A stretch of DNA of 64,000 nt from Hominenteromicrobium sp964531265 (lineage in GTDB: Bacteria > Bacillota > Clostridia > Oscillospirales > Acutalibacteraceae). Of the stretch, positions 1-8,230 are shown piece after piece. The notes under the pieces were generated by a model. The model was not told where the DNA came from, searched no databases, and saw nothing but the letters and a program-made list of their open reading frames with translations. Location of the stretch: contig CAZHDW010000005.1 of NCBI GenBank assembly GCA_964531265.1, forward strand, positions 1 to 64,000. Reading direction: 5' to 3'. Position numbers and translations under genes: made by a program. Each line of letters begins with the position of its first letter. Positions within the stretch are counted from its first letter, which is position 1.

Positions 1-46
1 CACAAGGTTTCTGAGGTTTTTGTATACTTTTTGTTGTCTCTCTTGA

Positions 47-448
47 TTATCTCTTGGAGAACTGCGGTGCGCGACGTGCAGCCTTGAGGCCGTACTTCTT
101 TCTTTCCTTCATTCTCGGGTCACGAGTGAGGAAGCCAGCCTTCTTCAGCTTGCCACGGAGATTCTCAGAGTCATACTGGAGCAGTGCACGGGAAATGCCG
201 TGACGGATAGCGCCTGCCTGACCTGTAACGCCGCCACCTGCAACACGGCAGACAACGTCGAACTTCTCCTCGTTCTCTGTGAGAACGAGCGGCTGACGAA
301 CGATGAGCTTAAGGGTATCGAGGCCAAAGTAATCGTCGATATCACGATCGTTGATTGTGACCTTACCGGTTCCCTGATACAGTCTTACACGGGCAACAGA
401 GTGCTTTCTTCTGCCGGTGCCATAGAAAAAAGGAGCTTTATTGTACAT
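47..448 (-). CDS. rpsI: 30S ribosomal protein S9
   Basis: Small-subunit ribosomal protein S9, 133 residues, a normal length for the family. It begins with the typical short bacterial N-terminus followed by the GTGRRKHSVARV motif. It ends in the basic tail APQFSKR, whose final SKR reaches toward the P-site tRNA in known ribosomes. It lies 17 bases downstream of rplM, the conserved rplM-rpsI operon of bacteria, and is expected to be co-transcribed from the promoter upstream of rplM. No terminator is visible in the 46 bases left before the window edge, so the operon may continue outside. Confidence 0.98.
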   Translation of the reverse strand: MYNKAPFFYGTGRRKHSVARVRLYQGTGKVTINDRDIDDYFGLDTLKLIVRQPLVLTENEEKFDVVCRVAGGGVTGQAGAIRHGISRALLQYDSENLRGKLKKAGFLTRDPRMKERKKYGLKAARRAPQFSKR

Positions 449-465
449 ATCTCATTTACCTCCTA

Positions 466-894
466 TTAAAGTTCCCAAACGGTCGGCTGCTGTGCTGCGT
501 GCTTATGCTCGCTGCCTGCGTAGACACGAAGTCTGCCCTCAGCTGCTCTGCCGATTGTGTTGGACGGGATCATGCCGCGAACAGCAAGTTCCATAGCCTT
601 TTCCGGCTTTGTTCTCATCAGAGTATCATAGCGGACAGCCTTGAGGTGGCCGATCCAGCCTGTGTGATGATAGTAGTACTTCTTCTCAGCCTTACCGCCT
701 GTGAGAACAGCGTCTGCACAGTTGATGATGATGACATGATCGCCACAATCAACATGCGGAGTAAAGGTGGGCTTGTGCTTGCCGCGGAGAAGAACAGCGG
801 CCTGAGCTGCAACACGGCCGAGCGGCTTGCCTGCAGCGTCAATTACATACCATTTGCGGTCAACCTGACCGGCCTTGGCCATATAAGTGGACAT
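466..894 (-). CDS. rplM: 50S ribosomal protein L13
   Basis: Large-subunit ribosomal protein L13, 142 residues, which binds 23S rRNA early in 50S assembly. The family core is visible: WYVIDAAGKPLGRVA near the start, then LRGKHKPTFTPHVDCGDHVI and YAGSEHKHAAQQP at the end. The start is placed at the ATG at 894, which follows TTGGAGGTAAACGCT with a well-spaced GGAGG. An upstream in-frame TTG at 909 falls inside this ribosome binding site and is unlikely to be used. It is the first gene of the rplM-rpsI operon. Confidence 0.98.
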   Translation of the reverse strand: MSTYMAKAGQVDRKWYVIDAAGKPLGRVAAQAAVLLRGKHKPTFTPHVDCGDHVIIINCADAVLTGGKAEKKYYYHHTGWIGHLKAVRYDTLMRTKPEKAMELAVRGMIPSNTIGRAAEGRLRVYAGSEHKHAAQQPTVWEL

Positions 895-1036
895 AGCGTT
901 TACCTCCAAAAAGTAATTGTTTTATGCTCGGTATCCGCATCCGCTCATGCGAAATGCAAAGATACGAAACTTTCCAAACTCAACAAAACGCCCTTAGGCG
1001 CTCAATGATATTACCACATGAAAATTCCATTGTCAA
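895..1036 (-). promoter_or_regulatory. rplM-rpsI promoter and about 110-base leader
   Basis: On the minus strand TTGACA (1036-1031), a 17-base spacer and TAATAT (1013-1008) form a near-consensus sigma-A promoter. The transcript would start near 1001, giving a leader of about 105 bases before the rplM start. The leader contains small hairpins, including GCGCC-taag-GGCG at its beginning and CGCAT-gagcgg-ATGCG nearer the gene. Firmicutes often carry an autoregulatory L13 leader in this position; whether this is one is inference only. The remaining sequence from 1037 to 1204 shows nothing recognisable. Confidence 0.75.
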
Positions 1037-1204
1037 CCCATTTTTTCTAATTTTTTAAAATAGATTTCACAATCTCTTGAATGCTCGTTTTTACTCGTTT
1101 TTTCTCCGTTTTTTGAAACTGTGATTTTCAAAAAATTTTTTCAATGTATTTGCGGAATTTCCCAGTCACAGTGCCGTTTTTCGCCATTATCCACATTTGC
1201 GGCA

Positions 1205-1927
1205 TTATTCGCACCTAAGCATCCCCCGTATTACCTCGTGCAGGCTGTCAAAGGTAGTGCTTGTATAGGTCGATATCGGTGTGCAGCTTTCGTTTATGAG
1301 GCAGTCAGTGACGAGCACTGTCTTCATTCCTGCGGCTGTGGCCGCTGCGCAGTCCTCATCCATATTATTGCCGACCATAAGGCATTCCTCCGGCTTTTTG
1401 CCGAGCATATCGAGTATCTCCTCATAGTATTTCGGATTCGGCTTGCAGTAATGCATGTTCTCATATGTAGTGACAAGCTCAAAATCCGAGCACCCAAGAC
1501 CGATCCAGTTGAGTCTTGTCTCAATACCGATCCTCGGGAACAGCGGATTTGTCGCAAGCACAACGTGCAGCCCCTCGGCTTTCAGTGCATCTATGAGCGG
1601 CCTTGCAAGCGGATTTTCACCTGTGTATTTCTTAACATCCCTGAATTCATTCGTATAGAAGCTGTCCGTCAGCGCCATATGGGAAGCATCCCAGTGCTCC
1701 GGATTCATCTTTGCGAAGGTCTCCCAGAACAGCTCCTTATTCGGGCGTTCTCCGTTGTTTTTTATCATGGCTCCCGTGCCCTTCCATACGGCATCGATTA
1801 TCCTCTGCGGCTCGTATCCGCATGGCATGAGCTTTGCCACCAGCCCTTTAAAATAACCCTTGGTGAACACATCGTTATCCATCGGCAGCAGTGTGCCGTC
1901 CAGATCGAAAAATATCGTATCTATCAT
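1205..1927 (-). CDS. HAD-superfamily hydrolase (phosphatase-like)
   Basis: Cytoplasmic haloacid-dehalogenase-superfamily hydrolase of 240 residues, probably a small-molecule phosphatase; its substrate is unknown. Motif I is IFFDLDGTLLP near residue 10, with the nucleophile Asp and the acid/base Asp two residues later. A lysine is present in HYCKPNPKYY (motif III), and the metal-binding Asp is in GNNMDEDC (motif IV). A helical cap lies between motifs I and II. The start is taken at the ATG at 1927 behind AAGGGAG; the in-frame GTG at 1951 lies upstream of that site. It stands alone, downstream of and on the same strand as the oxidoreductase operon, but separated from it by a terminator. Confidence 0.9.
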   Translation of the reverse strand: MIDTIFFDLDGTLLPMDNDVFTKGYFKGLVAKLMPCGYEPQRIIDAVWKGTGAMIKNNGERPNKELFWETFAKMNPEHWDASHMALTDSFYTNEFRDVKKYTGENPLARPLIDALKAEGLHVVLATNPLFPRIGIETRLNWIGLGCSDFELVTTYENMHYCKPNPKYYEEILDMLGKKPEECLMVGNNMDEDCAAATAAGMKTVLVTDCLINESCTPISTYTSTTFDSLHEVIRGMLRCE

Positions 1928-1978
1928 TTTTTCTCCCTTCAAATTAAGCACTCACAAAAAACATATATTAAATGCAAG

Positions 1979-2010
1979 CAAAAAGGAGGGGCATTGACTT
2001 TGTCCCTCCA
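1979..2010 (-). terminator. Terminator of the GlpA-like operon
   Basis: On the minus strand GGAGGGACA pairs with TGCCCCTCC around a 7-base loop (one mismatch) and is followed by TTTTT. It lies 11 bases after the DUF1667 gene, so it would end the three-gene operon and separate it from the HAD gene. Confidence 0.75.
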
Positions 2011-2020
2011 AAAAGCTTGT

Positions 2021-2377
2021 TTATGCGTTTGCGGATGCGACCACATCTACGCCGGTTCCGCACACATCGGCAATAACAACATCACCGATATGCACCGGAG
2101 CTGTGATCTCAGCCGAATTGATAGCCTTCATGCACTCGAAGATCATTCCCTTTGGAATATCCCCTTTTGTTCTGACCGCTACCACCGGGCGCTCTCCGTT
2201 TATCACCTTTACGGTGGATGTAACGGTTCTTGCCGGAGCTGTTGTCTCCTTTCTGGCATATGCTTCGCCGCGCTTACAGGTGTTGCCGGAAACGCTGACG
2301 ACCTTACCGTCCTCCATTTCAACGGTGAGCGGACAGCCCAACGGGCAGTTGATGCAGATAAAAGATTTTGTTTCCAT
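2021..2377 (-). CDS. DUF1667 protein, small Cys-rich partner of FAD oxidoreductases
   Basis: Protein of 118 residues of the DUF1667 family, which is nearly always encoded next to GlpA-like and pyridine-nucleotide oxidoreductase genes in Clostridia. Four cysteines suited to a metal or Fe-S site are visible: CINCPLGC near residue 8 and NTCKRG near residue 33. The remainder (VVAVRTKGDIPKG, HIGDVVIADVCGTGVDVVAS) matches the conserved C-terminal half of the family. Only 2 bases separate it from the upstream oxidoreductase, so translation is probably coupled. The biochemical role is not established; electron transfer between or toward the two flavoproteins is an inference from context. Confidence 0.88.
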   Translation of the reverse strand: METKSFICINCPLGCPLTVEMEDGKVVSVSGNTCKRGEAYARKETTAPARTVTSTVKVINGERPVVAVRTKGDIPKGMIFECMKAINSAEITAPVHIGDVVIADVCGTGVDVVASANA

Positions 2378-2379
2378 AA

Positions 2380-3639
2380 TCAGTCCTCCTCCGTTGTGAT
2401 CGTTATAGTATCGAAATCGGCATTGAGCAGATCGGCCTTCTTGAGCACTACCTGCTCCATTTCGCCGGGAGCCATTACCTGCTTTTTGCGGTGCTGGACA
2501 CGGTCATTACCGAAATACACGCTGAGATAGCAGTTCTTATATATATTGCCGACACGGAAGCGAACCGTGAGACTGTCCGGCATATGCTCCGGACGGATGG
2601 TTGACGGCACGGTGTAGCGTACGCCGCCGGCCGGCTTAAGGGTGATGACAGCGCCGCTGTCCTTATCCTCAGTCCGTGTTGTATAGGCTGCTGCTGCGCG
2701 TCCTGCGGCTGCCGCCTCCTCGGAAACATAGTCCACAAGGTCATGCACATGGAGAACATTACCGCAGGCGAAAACGCCGGGGATATTCGTCATGAGGCTC
2801 TCGTTGACCTCCGGGCCGTTTGTTGCACGGGACAGCTTTACGCCTGCACCCGTGGAAAGCTCATTTTCGGGCAGAAGTCCAACTGAAAGCAGGAGCGTAT
2901 CGCAGGAATAATATTCCTCAGTGCCGGGTATCGGCTTAAGGCGCTCGTCAACCTGACTGATAGTAACGCCAGTTACGCGATCCTTGCCGTGTATCTCGGT
3001 CACAGTGTGGCTGAGCTTCAGTGGAATGCCATAGTCATCAAGGCACTGGACTATGTTTCTCTTAAGTCCGCCGGAATACGGCTGCAGCTCTGCCACAACG
3101 CGCACCTTTGCGCCCTCAAGTGTCATACGTCTTGCCATGATAAGGCCGATATCGCCGGAGCCGAGGATAACGACCTCCTTGCCGGGCATATAGCCCTCCA
3201 TATTTACAAGGCGCTGAGCGGTACCTGCGGAGAACACGCCTGCCGGACGGAAGCCGGGGATATTCAGTGCGCCGCGTGAACGCTCACGGCAGCCCATTGC
3301 AAGGATTATTGCCTTTGCCTCAATGTTTACAAGTCCGTCCTCGCGGCTGACAGCCGTGACGACCTTATCCGGAGAAATCGAAAGCACCATTGTGCCGAGC
3401 TTATACTCTATATTCAGCTCGCGAACACGCTGCTCAAAGCGTGCTGCATATTCGGGGCCTGTGAGCTCCTCTTTAAAGGTATGCAGACCGAAGCCGTTAT
3501 GTATACACTGGTTAAGTATGCCGCCGAGGTGATTGTCGCGCTCCAGAATGAGCACGTCCCTTTCACCGGCTTCAACAGCCGCTGCTGCTGCGGCAAGACC
3601 GGCCGGGCCGCCGCCGATGATAACGATATTTCTTTTCAT
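2380..3639 (-). CDS. NAD(P)/FAD-dependent oxidoreductase, GlpA-operon partner
   Basis: Flavoprotein of 419 residues of the pyridine nucleotide-disulphide oxidoreductase family. The FAD-binding dinucleotide fold is IIGGGPAGLAAAAAA at residue 6, followed by GGILNQCIHNGFG. A second Rossmann motif for NAD(P), VILGSGDIGLIMARR, sits near residue 150, and the second FAD contact GVFACGNVLHVHD near residue 290. No redox CxxC is present, as in other members paired with GlpA-like dehydrogenases. It is the middle gene of a three-gene operon (11 bases after the GlpA-like gene, 2 bases before DUF1667). Probable role: transferring electrons from the dehydrogenase to NAD(P); inferred from context. Confidence 0.9.
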   Translation of the reverse strand: MKRNIVIIGGGPAGLAAAAAAVEAGERDVLILERDNHLGGILNQCIHNGFGLHTFKEELTGPEYAARFEQRVRELNIEYKLGTMVLSISPDKVVTAVSREDGLVNIEAKAIILAMGCRERSRGALNIPGFRPAGVFSAGTAQRLVNMEGYMPGKEVVILGSGDIGLIMARRMTLEGAKVRVVAELQPYSGGLKRNIVQCLDDYGIPLKLSHTVTEIHGKDRVTGVTISQVDERLKPIPGTEEYYSCDTLLLSVGLLPENELSTGAGVKLSRATNGPEVNESLMTNIPGVFACGNVLHVHDLVDYVSEEAAAAGRAAAAYTTRTEDKDSGAVITLKPAGGVRYTVPSTIRPEHMPDSLTVRFRVGNIYKNCYLSVYFGNDRVQHRKKQVMAPGEMEQVVLKKADLLNADFDTITITTEED

Positions 3640-3650
3640 TTCGCATTACC

Positions 3651-5096
3651 TCACTTCGTCTTGCCGAATACTATCTCGGAGCCCTTGGCGTTCTTTCTGA
3701 CCTCTGTCAGCGGAATGCCGAGCTCGCGTGAAAGGATGTCCATTACACGCGGTGAGCAGAAGCCCGATTGACAGCGACCCATGCCTGCACGTGTGCGGCG
3801 CTTTACACCGTCCAGTGTTTTTGCGCCCAGTGTGCGATGTATGGAGTCCATTATCTCGCCCTCGGAGATCGTCTCGCAGCGGCAAATAATATTGCCGTAC
3901 AGCGGATTTTCGCGTATCTTCTCCGCACGCTCGGCCTCTGTAAGCTCGTTCAACTTGATTACGCCATGGCGTATCGGATTGAACTCCGCCTTCTTCTCAA
4001 GGCCCATAGCGGAAGCTACCATCTCCGCCATATACTGTCCTATCGCCGGTGCACTTGTAAGGCCCGGGGACTCTATTCCGGCTGCATCGAAGAAGCCGGG
4101 TGCGCTCTGCTGAAGGATGAAATCGCCCTTATCATCATGAGCGCGTATGCCGGAGAAGGAGGTGATTATCTGGCGTGTCGGGATGTTATCAACACTGAGA
4201 GCTGCCTTTTCAAGCACGAAATCGAGGCCCTCTCGTGTGGTTGCGGTGAACTCACGGTCTTCAATATCGGAGGCTGTCGGGCCGAGGAGAAGATTTCCGT
4301 GTACTGTGGGTGTAACAAGTATGCCCTTGCCGAGCTTTGAGGGCATCTGGAATATGGTCTTGGTAACGTGGCCGCCAGCGGTCTTATCGCACAGGCAGTA
4401 CTCGCCGCTTCTGGGCAGAATGGTGAACTCATGCGGGCACACCATGTCATGTATCGTATCGGCATATATGCCCGCTGCATTCACAACGGCCTTTGCCAAC
4501 ACTGTGCCTTTTTCCGTCTCTATACTGTAGTGATCAGCTTCCCTTGTAATAGCCGTAACGCCGCACTCAAGCTTGAATTCAACGCCGTTATCCGCTGCGT
4601 TTTCGGCAAGGCCAAGGGTGAGCTCAAACGGACAAACGATACCGGAGGACGGGCAGTAGAGCGCCGCACAAACAAGCTCGGAAAGATTCGGCTCCATTGC
4701 CTTTGCTTCCTCTCGTGTGAGGATCTCAAGTCCCTTAACGCCGTTTGCGACGCCGCGGTCATACAGCTCCTGCAGGCCGGGCTTGTCCGCCTCATCAAAG
4801 CAGAGAACGAGCGCACCGTTGCGCTTAAAGGGAATATCGAGTTCTTCCGAAAGCTGAGTCATCATCTCGTTGCCAAGAACATTCATCTTCGCCTTCATTG
4901 ATCCTGTCACAGCGTCAAAGCCGCCGTGCACTATGGCACTGTTTGCCTTTGATGTGCCCGTGCAGACGTCCTCGCCCTTTTCAAGCACACATACATTTGC
5001 CCTGTATCGGGCAAGCTCTCTTGCGATGGCGCTTCCGGTAACGCCGGCGCCGATTATCGCAACATCATACATTGTGTTATTCATTTTGAAGACCAC
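3651..5096 (-). CDS. GlpA-like FAD-dependent glycerol-3-phosphate dehydrogenase with [2Fe-2S] BFD domain
   Basis: Flavoprotein of about 480 residues of the anaerobic GlpA type. An N-terminal DAO domain begins with VAIIGAGVTGSAIARELARY, followed by GTSKANSAIVHGGFD. A C-terminal BFD-like domain supplies four cysteines for a [2Fe-2S] cluster (CRC near residue 405, then GRCQSGFC about 35 residues later). The likely reaction is oxidation of glycerol 3-phosphate or a related polyol phosphate. The GTG at 5096 has AGGAAGG at workable spacing; the ATG at 5084 (MNNTMYD) is the alternative but lies 14 or more bases from that site. It leads the operon with the FAD oxidoreductase and DUF1667. The substrate could differ, because the divergent kinase resembles xylulokinase rather than glycerol kinase. 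Confidence 0.85.
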   Translation of the reverse strand: MVFKMNNTMYDVAIIGAGVTGSAIARELARYRANVCVLEKGEDVCTGTSKANSAIVHGGFDAVTGSMKAKMNVLGNEMMTQLSEELDIPFKRNGALVLCFDEADKPGLQELYDRGVANGVKGLEILTREEAKAMEPNLSELVCAALYCPSSGIVCPFELTLGLAENAADNGVEFKLECGVTAITREADHYSIETEKGTVLAKAVVNAAGIYADTIHDMVCPHEFTILPRSGEYCLCDKTAGGHVTKTIFQMPSKLGKGILVTPTVHGNLLLGPTASDIEDREFTATTREGLDFVLEKAALSVDNIPTRQIITSFSGIRAHDDKGDFILQQSAPGFFDAAGIESPGLTSAPAIGQYMAEMVASAMGLEKKAEFNPIRHGVIKLNELTEAERAEKIRENPLYGNIICRCETISEGEIMDSIHRTLGAKTLDGVKRRTRAGMGRCQSGFCSPRVMDILSRELGIPLTEVRKNAKGSEIVFGKTK

Positions 5097-5309
5097 AACC
5101 CTTCCTATTTTCCGTTCCGGGAACCCCGAAATTCATTCCGTTTTTCTGCATAGCAGAACATGCAGATATATTTTATCACAGTAAACCATCGTTTTCAATC
5201 AAAAACAGGGCAAAAATGAAAAAACCACTTGACAGAGAAACACAAATACCGGAAAATATCTATATAACGTGTTCACCCCATACACGGCCACAAGAAAGGA
5301 ATGAACAAT

Positions 5310-6833
5310 ATGGAATATTTACTTGGTGTTGACCTTGGCACAAGCGGCACAAAGACCGTTCTGTTTGATATTGAAGGCAATGTAAAGGCTTCAAAAACCG
5401 TGGAATATCCCCTGTATCAGGAGAAAAACGGCTGGGCGGAGCAGGATCCTCTCGATTGGTGGAGCGCTGCCGTTGAAACCATACGCTCGGTTATCACCGA
5501 AAGCGGAGTCCGCAATACCGATATCAAGGGTCTCGGTATTTCCGGCCAGATGCACGGCCTTGTTATGCTGGATAAAGACGGAAACGTTCTTCGCCGTTCC
5601 ATAATATGGGCAGACCAGCGCACCGGAAAGGAATGCGAGGAAATAACCCGTCTTGTCGGCGAAAAACGCCTTATCGAGATAACCGCAAACCCGGCTCTTA
5701 CGGGCTTTACCGCATCCAAGATACTTTGGGTGCGCAATAATCAGCCCGAAATATATGCAAAATGCGCACACATCCTGCTGCCGAAGGACTACATCCGCTA
5801 TATGCTGACCGGGGACTTTGCAACCGAGGTTTCCGATGCCTCCGGAATGCAGCTTCTGGATGTTCCAAATCGCTGCTGGAGTGATGAGGTGCTCGAAAAG
5901 CTTTCTATAGACAAGGCACTGCTGCCCAAGGTGTATGAATCCCCCGATGTCACGGGAGTTATCTCCGAAAAGGCTGCCGAGCTCACAGGTCTTGCTGCCG
6001 GCATGATCGTTGTGGGTGGTGCCGGTGACAATGCAGCCGCAGCCGTCGGCACAGGCGTTGTCGAAAACGGAAAGGCATTCACCACGATAGGCACCTCCGG
6101 TGTTGTTTTTGCACACACCGATAATATCTCGATAGACCCCAAAGGCAGAATACACAGCCTCTGCTGTGCTGTTCCCGGCGCATGGCATGTAATGGGTGTT
6201 GCACAGAGCTCCGGCCTCTCGCTGAAATGGTTCCGCGATAATTTCTGCCATGCCGAGATAGAAGCTGCTGCCGGCATGGGTGTTGACCCATACTATATAA
6301 TGGATCAGCAGGCCGCAAGATCCCCGATAGGCTGCAATCGTCTCCTGTACATGCCATACCTCATGGGAGAGCGCAGTCCCCACCTTGACCCGGACTGCCG
6401 TGCTGCATTCATCGGCCTCAATACCATACACACAAAATACGATATGCTGCGCGCCATAATGGAGGGCGTCACCTACAGTCTGAGAGACAGCCTTGAGGTG
6501 CTGCGCGAAATGGGCGGCTCCGTGGACTGCATGCTCGCCTGCGGTGGGGGCGGCACATCAAAGCTCTGGAGACAGATGCTTGCCGATACCTTTAACTGCT
6601 CCGTGCGCACAGTGGCCTCCAAGGAGGGCCCGGCATTGGGCGTGGCAATACTGGCAGGCGTTGGCGCAGGAATTTACCCGTCCGTTCAGGAGGGCTGCCG
6701 CCGCGTTATCCGTCTGAATGCTCCGCAGGAGCCGATCGCCGAAAACGTACCGCAGTATGAAGCATACTATAGAATGTATGTAAAGCTTTACCCGGCACTT
6801 AAGAATTTTTACAAGGAGCTCGCAATACTCTGA
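5310..6833 (+). CDS. xylB: FGGY-family carbohydrate kinase, xylulokinase-like
   Basis: Sugar kinase of 507 residues with both FGGY actin-like ATPase domains. The N-terminal phosphate loop is GVDLGTSGTKTVLFD. The SGQMHGLVMLD motif near residue 75 with IIWADQRT is characteristic of xylulokinases. TIGTSGVVFA and MEGVTYSLRD are in the second domain, and CGGGGTSKLWRQMLAD is the ATP-binding adenosine motif. The start is taken at the second ATG (5310), 9 bases after AAAGGA; the ATG at 5301 abuts that site. It likely phosphorylates D-xylulose, though FGGY substrates are hard to assign. It is divergent from the GlpA-like operon and overlaps the next gene by one base (TGATG), so the two are translationally coupled. 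Confidence 0.87.
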   Translation: MEYLLGVDLGTSGTKTVLFDIEGNVKASKTVEYPLYQEKNGWAEQDPLDWWSAAVETIRSVITESGVRNTDIKGLGISGQMHGLVMLDKDGNVLRRSIIWADQRTGKECEEITRLVGEKRLIEITANPALTGFTASKILWVRNNQPEIYAKCAHILLPKDYIRYMLTGDFATEVSDASGMQLLDVPNRCWSDEVLEKLSIDKALLPKVYESPDVTGVISEKAAELTGLAAGMIVVGGAGDNAAAAVGTGVVENGKAFTTIGTSGVVFAHTDNISIDPKGRIHSLCCAVPGAWHVMGVAQSSGLSLKWFRDNFCHAEIEAAAGMGVDPYYIMDQQAARSPIGCNRLLYMPYLMGERSPHLDPDCRAAFIGLNTIHTKYDMLRAIMEGVTYSLRDSLEVLREMGGSVDCMLACGGGGTSKLWRQMLADTFNCSVRTVASKEGPALGVAILAGVGAGIYPSVQEGCRRVIRLNAPQEPIAENVPQYEAYYRMYVKLYPALKNFYKELAIL

Positions 6834-7870
6834 TGAATGCTATTATCCCCCTTCTGTATTCCCATTTAGATTCACACCCAAAGGCTGAGATCACCGATGC
6901 GGTCAAGTTTCTCTATCAGGCATGCTTCGGCGGCGGACACATGATTCCCGACCCGCAGGCCTCCTATGCATACCTCTGCCGTGAAGCAGCTTCTCTGAGC
7001 AAAACCCGTCAGGGCACTGAGATCGAAGACCTCGGCAATTATGTCCGTCTTGATCTTTCCGTGCTGGATAAGCTCTCCGCACAGACACTCAACCTGATAT
7101 TCGTGGCCTCCGCAAAGAATGCCCCGCAGGACAAGGCCGAATTCATAGACCTTTTACAGATATTCTACGAGAGCGATTATTTCGACAAGGAGAAAAAGGC
7201 GGCATATCTCCGCCGCTACCGTGCCTCCGGCTACCCTGCCGTACACCACAGCGACGCATACCGTGCCGAATATTCCCCTGCATACCGCGTCGTGGGCAAG
7301 CAGTACGCACACTATCTCGAGGCCTTTGTGCGCATAGATGAGCTTCTCCGCACAAACAAGCCCATATCCGTTGCTATAGACGGTCTCTGCGGCTCCGGCA
7401 AGACGACCCTTGCCGCGCTGCTTGGCGCTGTCTACGACTGCAATGTTTTCCACGCGGACGACTTCTTCCTGCCGACCGACATGCGCACCCCCGAGCGCTA
7501 TGCGACCCCGGGTGGAAACATCCACTGGGAAAGAATGAAAACCGAGGTGCTCGACCCGTTGAAAACCGGCAAGCCGTTTGTTTACCGCACCTTTGACTGC
7601 TCCATAATGGACTACAGTGAACTGGTACGCGTCAATCCGAGGCCGCTCAGCATAATGGAGGGCTCATATTCCATGCATCCGCAGCTTCTGGCTTCATACG
7701 ATCTGAGAATATTCCTTAAGACCGACCCGGAAACGCAGAGCCGCAGAATACTGGAGCGCGACGGAGAGCATGCACATCGCTCATTTGTTGAGAAATGGAT
7801 ACCCTTTGAAAACAAATATTTTGAAACTTTTCCGATAGAAAAGCAGTGTGATCTTGTTTTCACCAATTAA
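6833..7870 (+). CDS. Two-domain P-loop kinase, uridine-kinase-like C-terminus
   Basis: Protein of 345 residues. The C-terminal half is a P-loop kinase of the uridine kinase/phosphoribulokinase type: Walker A IDGLCGSGKTTLAALL near residue 185, the base HADDFFLP about 25 residues later, a substrate segment around GGNIHWERM, and MEGSYSMHPQL. The N-terminal about 165 residues form a helical domain with the motif QACFGGGHMIPD that I recognise only as a conserved clostridial block of unknown function. Its start codon overlaps the stop of the xylulokinase-like gene, implying coupled expression and a linked substrate or pathway. Which metabolite is phosphorylated is unknown. No RBS other than the end of the upstream gene is visible. 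Confidence 0.8.
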   Translation: MNAIIPLLYSHLDSHPKAEITDAVKFLYQACFGGGHMIPDPQASYAYLCREAASLSKTRQGTEIEDLGNYVRLDLSVLDKLSAQTLNLIFVASAKNAPQDKAEFIDLLQIFYESDYFDKEKKAAYLRRYRASGYPAVHHSDAYRAEYSPAYRVVGKQYAHYLEAFVRIDELLRTNKPISVAIDGLCGSGKTTLAALLGAVYDCNVFHADDFFLPTDMRTPERYATPGGNIHWERMKTEVLDPLKTGKPFVYRTFDCSIMDYSELVRVNPRPLSIMEGSYSMHPQLLASYDLRIFLKTDPETQSRRILERDGEHAHRSFVEKWIPFENKYFETFPIEKQCDLVFTN

Positions 7871-7957
7871 TTTTCGATTTTTTGAGCTTTTACTCATGCG
7901 ATATATGGTGTTTTGTGAAGCGCAAAATACCATATATTGCAAATCGAAAACTTTTTG
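7871..7957 (+). terminator. Long imperfect hairpin after the kinase pair, possible terminator
   Basis: An extended inverted repeat follows the kinase stop codon. The inner arms ATATATGGTGTTTTG and CAAAATACCATATAT flank a short loop, and the outer arms TTTTCGATTT and AAATCGAAAA close it, followed by CTTTTTG. It would form a long rod-like stem and probably ends the upstream operon, although the trailing T tract is short. Confidence 0.5.
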
Positions 7958-7988
7958 AAAAATTTCCAAAAAAAATTTAAAAAAAGGC

Positions 7989-8017
7989 TTGCAATTTCCG
8001 AAACTATGTGGTATTAT
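7989..8017 (+). promoter_or_regulatory. Promoter of the orphan 5S rRNA gene
   Basis: TTGCAA (7989-7994), a 17-base spacer and TATTAT (8012-8017) form a good sigma-A promoter. Transcription would begin around 8024, about 26 bases before mature 5S rRNA, which suits a short precursor leader. Confidence 0.75.
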
Positions 8018-8049
8018 ATCTAAGCCGTCAGATGAGACGGCAAACAAAA

Positions 8050-8170
<121 letters not shown>

Positions 8171-8171
8171 T

Positions 8172-8205
8172 AAAGCGGCCATCCAATAGGATGGTCGCTT
8201 TTTTG
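8172..8205 (+). terminator. 5S rRNA terminator
   Basis: AAGCGGCCATCC pairs with GGATGGTCGCTT across a 4-base loop and is followed by a TTTTTT tract, a textbook intrinsic terminator directly after 5S rRNA. Confidence 0.92.
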
Positions 8206-8230
8206 TATACTTTCGCAAAGGGTGATGCAA

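Noticed and set aside
1121..2530. A 469-codon open frame on the plus strand
   Set aside because: It runs antisense through the HAD, DUF1667 and oxidoreductase genes and has no recognisable domain; the minus-strand genes have clear motifs and ribosome binding sites.
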